A stretch of 64,000 bases of DNA, from the NCBI GenBank assembly GCA_037447655.1, contig JBBHKE010000714.1:1-64000 (forward strand). The letters are read 5' to 3'. The DNA is from Zygnema cylindricum (Eukaryota > Streptophyta > Zygnematophyceae > Zygnematales > Zygnemataceae). The notes under the pieces are model-generated. The model had not been told where the DNA came from and made no database searches. It saw only the letters and a list, made by a program, of their open reading frames with translations. Numbering within the stretch: the stretch's first letter is position 1; every line of letters begins with the position of its first letter. This document shows positions 59,905 through 64,000 of this stretch, one piece after another. Both the position numbers and the translations under genes were made by a program.

Positions 59905-61650
59905 TCGATCACCGCCACATCTAGTGAGACGTAGCACACCCTCGTTGGCTTGTAGCATTTCGGAGAATATGGGAACAAATCCGGATATGGCAAGCCTCGT
60001 CTTTTTGCCCATGTCGTACGATAGCCGTACAGAAAGTACTCCGACAAATGTACCTTTGTGTACGACACAACATTCCAATTGGTGTTGTGCACTAATAGTA
60101 GAGGGGTTTAGAGAGAGATTTATGACTTAGAAAATTTGGTAGGTAGTCGCCTCTCTCCCACAATGCTTCTGTACAAAAGGTCAACTTTGACCCTCTATAA
60201 CTTACTTCTCAAAGGAGCAAATTCAGAGATTCTTTTTGCTATCGACTCAAGGGAGTCTTGTCTTCACAAGGGTGAAGGTGGTCAGAGTTTTTATTTGCCA
60301 GTGTGGCAGTTATTCTTGTCGAAACACAAAGGGGTCAGGGGTATCCTAGGGGCTTCGTGTGAGCTGCCCATTCTGAGGACCCATGGAGGTTTATGGAGGT
60401 CTTAGAATTGCAGGTTATGGGCCCACCCTCTAAGGTGCCCATCTTTAGTGGAACTAGCTTCATATACTGTGAGAGTATGATGACAAGAGCTCTATGTGAG
60501 TAAAGGTTTTGGGGAATAGTGAGTGGACGGGTGAGGCGTCCATCAGGTCTTGGCATCCCTCCATGGTTTGGAGGAAGGAGATTCACCATAGATGCAAATC
60601 CATCTCTAACGGAGGAGAAAAACGAAGGGGAGGTGGTGGACAAAGGAAAGGAGAAGGAGACGATCACACCGATAGCAACCGGTTCAGCATTCATGTCACC
60701 TGTTTTCAAGGAACGAGGAGAATGTACTAATACCTGGGACTATAACAATATGGCGGCAAAGCACTTCATCCTCCGCTATCTTACTCAAGGGCTTTCATCT
60801 CCTCATTTGCAGTTAGAGAGGGCATCCGATCTTTGGGTGGCTCTTATAGAGATGTACCGAAGTGGTACGATTCAGCAACAACAGTTGGCTGATCAAAAAA
60901 GTAATGCATATGTAGACAAAGGGGGGAAGATGTTCGATGTTTCTAATGAGTTCGCAACACTTTTCATGGAGCTACAAAGTGCTGGAAAAGTAGAAACTGA
61001 AAAGGAAAAGGTTAACTGCTTGCACATGAAGTTACCAGATGAGTTGGAGAATATAGTCAACCGTGTGGCAGACTTGTCGAACTCAAGGTGGATATGGAAT
61101 TCAATGGTAGGGATGATTCTCATTCGGGAGAATTCGATTGAGATCCAAAGGGGATGAAAGAGTGGGCAAGCCTTAGCAACCAGAACAGATTGGAGGAACA
61201 GGGATTCAAAATAACCGGTCAAAAACTATTGAGGGGGGGGGCAGAAAACTAGACCGATGAGTTCGGGCTGAGGGCTCCTAAAGGATTGTGTCAGTTTTGT
61301 AAGAAACCCAGGCACTATATGGTGGAGTGCACCAAGGTGACCAAACTTTGGCTAAAAGAGGAGCATATCGGTGGACCTCCAAGAGGAAAGAAAAAGGCTC
61401 TTGTGACACATGTACATGAGGAGGAAAATGAGGACGAGGACGATGAGCTCTTGTTGGATTAGGAGTAGGAGGCGAGATCGAGGTCAAAATTCCTCGAGAG
61501 CAGAAATGTGCTTTCGGAGGATTAAAAGGTGAAGGTGGTTGGATTGTGATTCGGGTGCCTCAATGCACATGTGTAAGGACAAACATATGTTCACTAAGAT
61601 GAGAAATATCCCCACCGTAGAGATAGAGTATGGGGATGGTTGAAAAGAGG
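59905..61650 (+). mobile_element. Degenerate Copia-type retrotransposon, copy 1
   Basis: The leader (about 59905-60380) resembles that of copy 2 at 62000-62480, with shared GCCGTACA..AAGTAC and GGAGCAAATTCAG blocks. The Gag-like UBN2 region has its longest open frame at 60519-61157 (MSGRVRRPSGLG...ENSIEIQRG). A CCHC zinc knuckle C-x2-C-x4-H-x4-C lies at 61289-61330 and an aspartic protease motif DSGASMHM starts at 61548. A one-base frameshift separates the conserved W-I from DSG, and there are several stops. Homology to copy 2 ends near 61650, where unrelated, SINE-bearing sequence begins. Integrase and reverse transcriptase are missing. Non-functional. Confidence 0.82.
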
Positions 61651-61699
61651 TAATTAATAGTTCACTTCTCTATTTTAGTTTTACTTTAAAGAAAGAGAG

Positions 61700-61865
61700 T
61701 GAGGATCAAAGGCACGCCATGGCTGCCGCCATATTTAGAAAGTGGCAGATTTTGAAGTAGAGGATATTTTACTAAAATGTTGCCTAGGTCCAGATTTGAA
61801 CCAGGGTCTGTGGACCTTTACATAGTCATATCGTTTTAACCAATAAGACGTTATCGAAGCGATAC
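61700..61865 (-). mobile_element. tRNA-derived SINE-like element 2
   Basis: On the minus strand a tRNA-like head reads A-box-like ATTGGTTAAAACG, then B-box GGTTCAAATCT with paired flanks (CAGACCCTGG...). It is followed downstream by GCGGCAGCCATGGCGTG, which resembles the body of element 1. It lies exactly where Copia copy 1 loses homology with copy 2. Ends and target duplication are not resolved. Confidence 0.5.
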
Positions 61866-61999
61866 ACGTGACGGGTTTCAAAGATATATAAACATTAACG
61901 CAATAGCTAATTAACAGACTAACCAAAAGGAGCAATTCATGCATGTACGCGAATCTGAACCGTGTAAAATATGTTTTGATCGGACGTCCGGCATTGTAG

Positions 62000-64000
62000 C
62001 CGCCACGCGAAGTGAGCTTTTGGCGTCATTTGAAGATAGCGTCACGCGGTGCCACGTGGCGCCACATTATTTGATACCAGAGAAGATGGGAGGAGGAACC
62101 ATGGCTCCCGATTTGACAGGTGTCACCGAGTAAACTATGTTGTACAATGGCCGTACAATAAGTACATCTCCTATTGTACCTTCTTATACTATATAGTGTT
62201 CCTATTGGACTAGGGTTTAGTTGTAGGTAGTCGTGAGTAGGCAGACCAAGACTTAGTGATATTTAGGTACCTCTCTCTAAGAGAGCTTGTAACTATAAAG
62301 GTCATCTTTGACCAGCCATAACTTACTGCTAAGGGGAGCAAATTCAGTGATTCTTTTTGCGTTTGACTGAAGGGAGTCTTGTCCTCCTCGGGATGAGGAT
62401 GGTCATAATATTTGTGTGCCTGGGCGGCACTTATTCAGTGGGAAAGTGGATGGGGCATATATTATCCTAGAGGCTTTACATAGGCTGCTCATTCTATGGG
62501 TCAATGGAGACCACAGAATTTCAGGTTATGGGCCCACCCTCCAGGGTGCCCATATTTGATGGATCAGACTTTTTGTATTGGGAAATGATGATGGAGAGAG
62601 AACTATTTGAGAAGCATCTATGGGGCATAGTGTCTGGACAAATTCGATGCCCACCTCCACCTGGGTTTGGAGGGACACGTTTTTCTGGCACCTCTGCCTC
62701 TACAGTTGGTAGATCAGCTGCCACCATCAACAAGGATGCAGATGAGGAAGGAGAGGAGATTGTCATGGAAGGAGAAAAGGGTGGAGTCGCAACTCAAGTG
62801 ACACCATTGCCGAAGGCGATACCGGCAGCAACACCACCACCAACGACGACAAGTGTTCAGACCGAAAGATCAGGGTATGAAAAGTGGAACTACAAAGACA
62901 AGGTTGCTAAGCTCTTAATTCCTAAAGGTGTAGCAAAGGGCATTGCCATTCCCCTTATGCATGTCAAATCTTCATCGTAGATTTGGATATCACTAGTTAA
63001 CAAATATAAGAGTGGATCATTGCAGCAACAACAGTCGGCCCAAAATAAGATTGCAGCTTATGCTTATAAAGGAGGAAATATGAATAATTATTGCAATGAT
63101 TTAGGAGCATTATTTGGAGAGTTAGAGAGTGCAGGTAACTCATGGTTTGAGAGACAAAGAGTGAACACATTAATGATGAAACTACCTGAAGAGTATGAGA
63201 ATATCATTAACTGATTGCAGGACATAGGAGATAGCAATTCGAATTGGGATGACACAGTGGGAATGATATTAGTGAAAGAAAGCACCATAGAGCTTAGGAG
63301 AGGGAGTCCAAGTGTTCAAGCATTGTCTGCAGGAGCTGATTGGCGGAAGCGTGATGTGGAGAGAGGGAAAGATCCCTATCGAAACTTTGGTTGAAGAGGA
63401 CAAGGAGGTGGCAGATTTGATAGACAGGGGAGAGGAATTTCTCGAGGAGGATTATGTCACTTCTGCAAGAAACCGGGACACTATATGGCAGATTGTGTCA
63501 AACTTGCAGATCTTCGACTAAAAGTTGGTCAAGGAACCTCAAGGGATGGAGGTAAGAAAAAGGCTTTCCTGACTCAAGTTCATGATGAGGAAGTGGAAGA
63601 AAAAAATGAACTTGAAGAGGAGCTTGAGGAGCTTCTTCTTAATCCGAAAAACAGTGAAAAGCATGTCGACATTCCACGGAGACAAAAGTGTGCTTTCGGA
63701 GGTAAGAGGGATCCACCCGAGGATGGGTGGATCATAGACTCAGGGGCTTCAATGCATATGTGCAAAGATAAGCGGTGGTTCACTAAACTGAGAAATATCC
63801 CAACAGTTGAGATAGAGTAAGGAGATGGTAGAGTAGAAACCACAAGTCTTGTTGGAACTGTTGACTTGAAGGTTCTAGTTTATCGAAAGGCCTTAATTGT
63901 AACACTCTCGGACGTTCTTTACATTCCACAGCTTAGCAAGAACCTAGTCTCAACAACTGTCCTAGATGAAAAGGAGTTTGAAACGAAACTAGGAAAGAAT
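62000..64000 (+). mobile_element. Degenerate Copia-type retrotransposon, copy 2 (runs off window)
   Basis: One reading frame can be followed from 62504 to the window end with in-frame stops at 62978, 63212, 63392 and 63818. It encodes Gag beginning METTEFQVMGPPSRVPIF; a UBN2-like region (SGSLQQQQSAQNKIAAY, LMMKLPEEYENI); a CCHC knuckle CHFCKKPGHYMADC (63455-63496); an acidic linker; and protease WIIDSGASMHMCKD (DSG at 63737). Copia-type sequence (DVLYIPQLSKNLVS) follows, leading toward integrase beyond the window. The leader is at about 62000-62500. Few frameshifts but four stops indicate a dead, fairly young copy. Confidence 0.85.

Noticed and set aside
59880-59910. Telomerase RNA template
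   Set aside because: The minus strand has the right 1.5-unit composition, but no convincing Pol III/snRNA promoter is visible and the tract abuts retroelement sequence. It is kept only as a low-ranked alternative.

Overview
This window is the left end of a nuclear chromosome from a eukaryote of the green lineage, probably a streptophyte alga or another early-diverging plant relative. It opens with seven exact copies of a 10-base telomere repeat (C-rich strand CCCTAAAAAA, G-rich strand TTTTTTAGGG). It continues through a transposon-filled subtelomere into intron-rich housekeeping genes. The green-lineage placement is an inference. It rests on a nuclear plastid ClpR2 gene with a transit-peptide-like N-terminus, plant-type GOST seven-helix and membrane-anchored START proteins, RPL11 and RAE1 with plant-like sequences, and UBN2/Copia retroelements. 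No species was identified.

Seven protein-coding genes were assembled by hand by matching exon translations to known families and requiring compatible splice phases. In order they are: CLPR2 (minus, 3652-7392, 8 exons); a GOST/lung-seven-transmembrane protein (minus, 9177-14166, 8 exons); a HAD-family 5'-nucleotidase (plus, 17736-24694, 13 exons); RPL11 (minus, 26865-29220, 5 exons); a CP5-like START-domain protein (minus, 32107-35520, 6 exons); and two paralogous RAE1/Gle2 mRNA-export factors arranged head to head (minus 40024-46767 and plus 51724-57205). The two RAE1 genes share every intron position that can be compared. The minus-strand copy lacks one 27-residue exon, which should lie in the 10-N assembly gap at 42302-42311.

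Space between genes is shaped by small non-autonomous DNA transposons that can be delimited by terminal inverted repeats and target duplications. There is a PIF/Harbinger-like family of about 950 bp (TTA/TAA duplications; four full or nested copies plus a truncated copy fused to the telomere). There is a related 1.58-kb element nested inside one of them, a hAT-like family with 8-base duplications, a second 8-base-duplication family that enters CTGTACTG-like sites, and one pogo-like MITE. No transposase gene is visible. Four or five of these elements fill almost all of the roughly 5 kb between the two RAE1 genes.

From about 59.4 kb to the right edge the sequence is retroelement territory: two degenerate Copia-type gag-protease copies in direct orientation and two tRNA-derived SINE-like elements. 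A short interstitial telomere-like tract lies at 59883-59902.

The genes do not form an operon or a pathway; this is an ordinary eukaryotic arrangement of unrelated genes. I found no rRNA gene, CRISPR array or clearly new multi-gene system. The most unusual features are the 10-base telomere repeat, its direct fusion to a broken transposon, the nested MITE families, and the RAE1 inverted pair.
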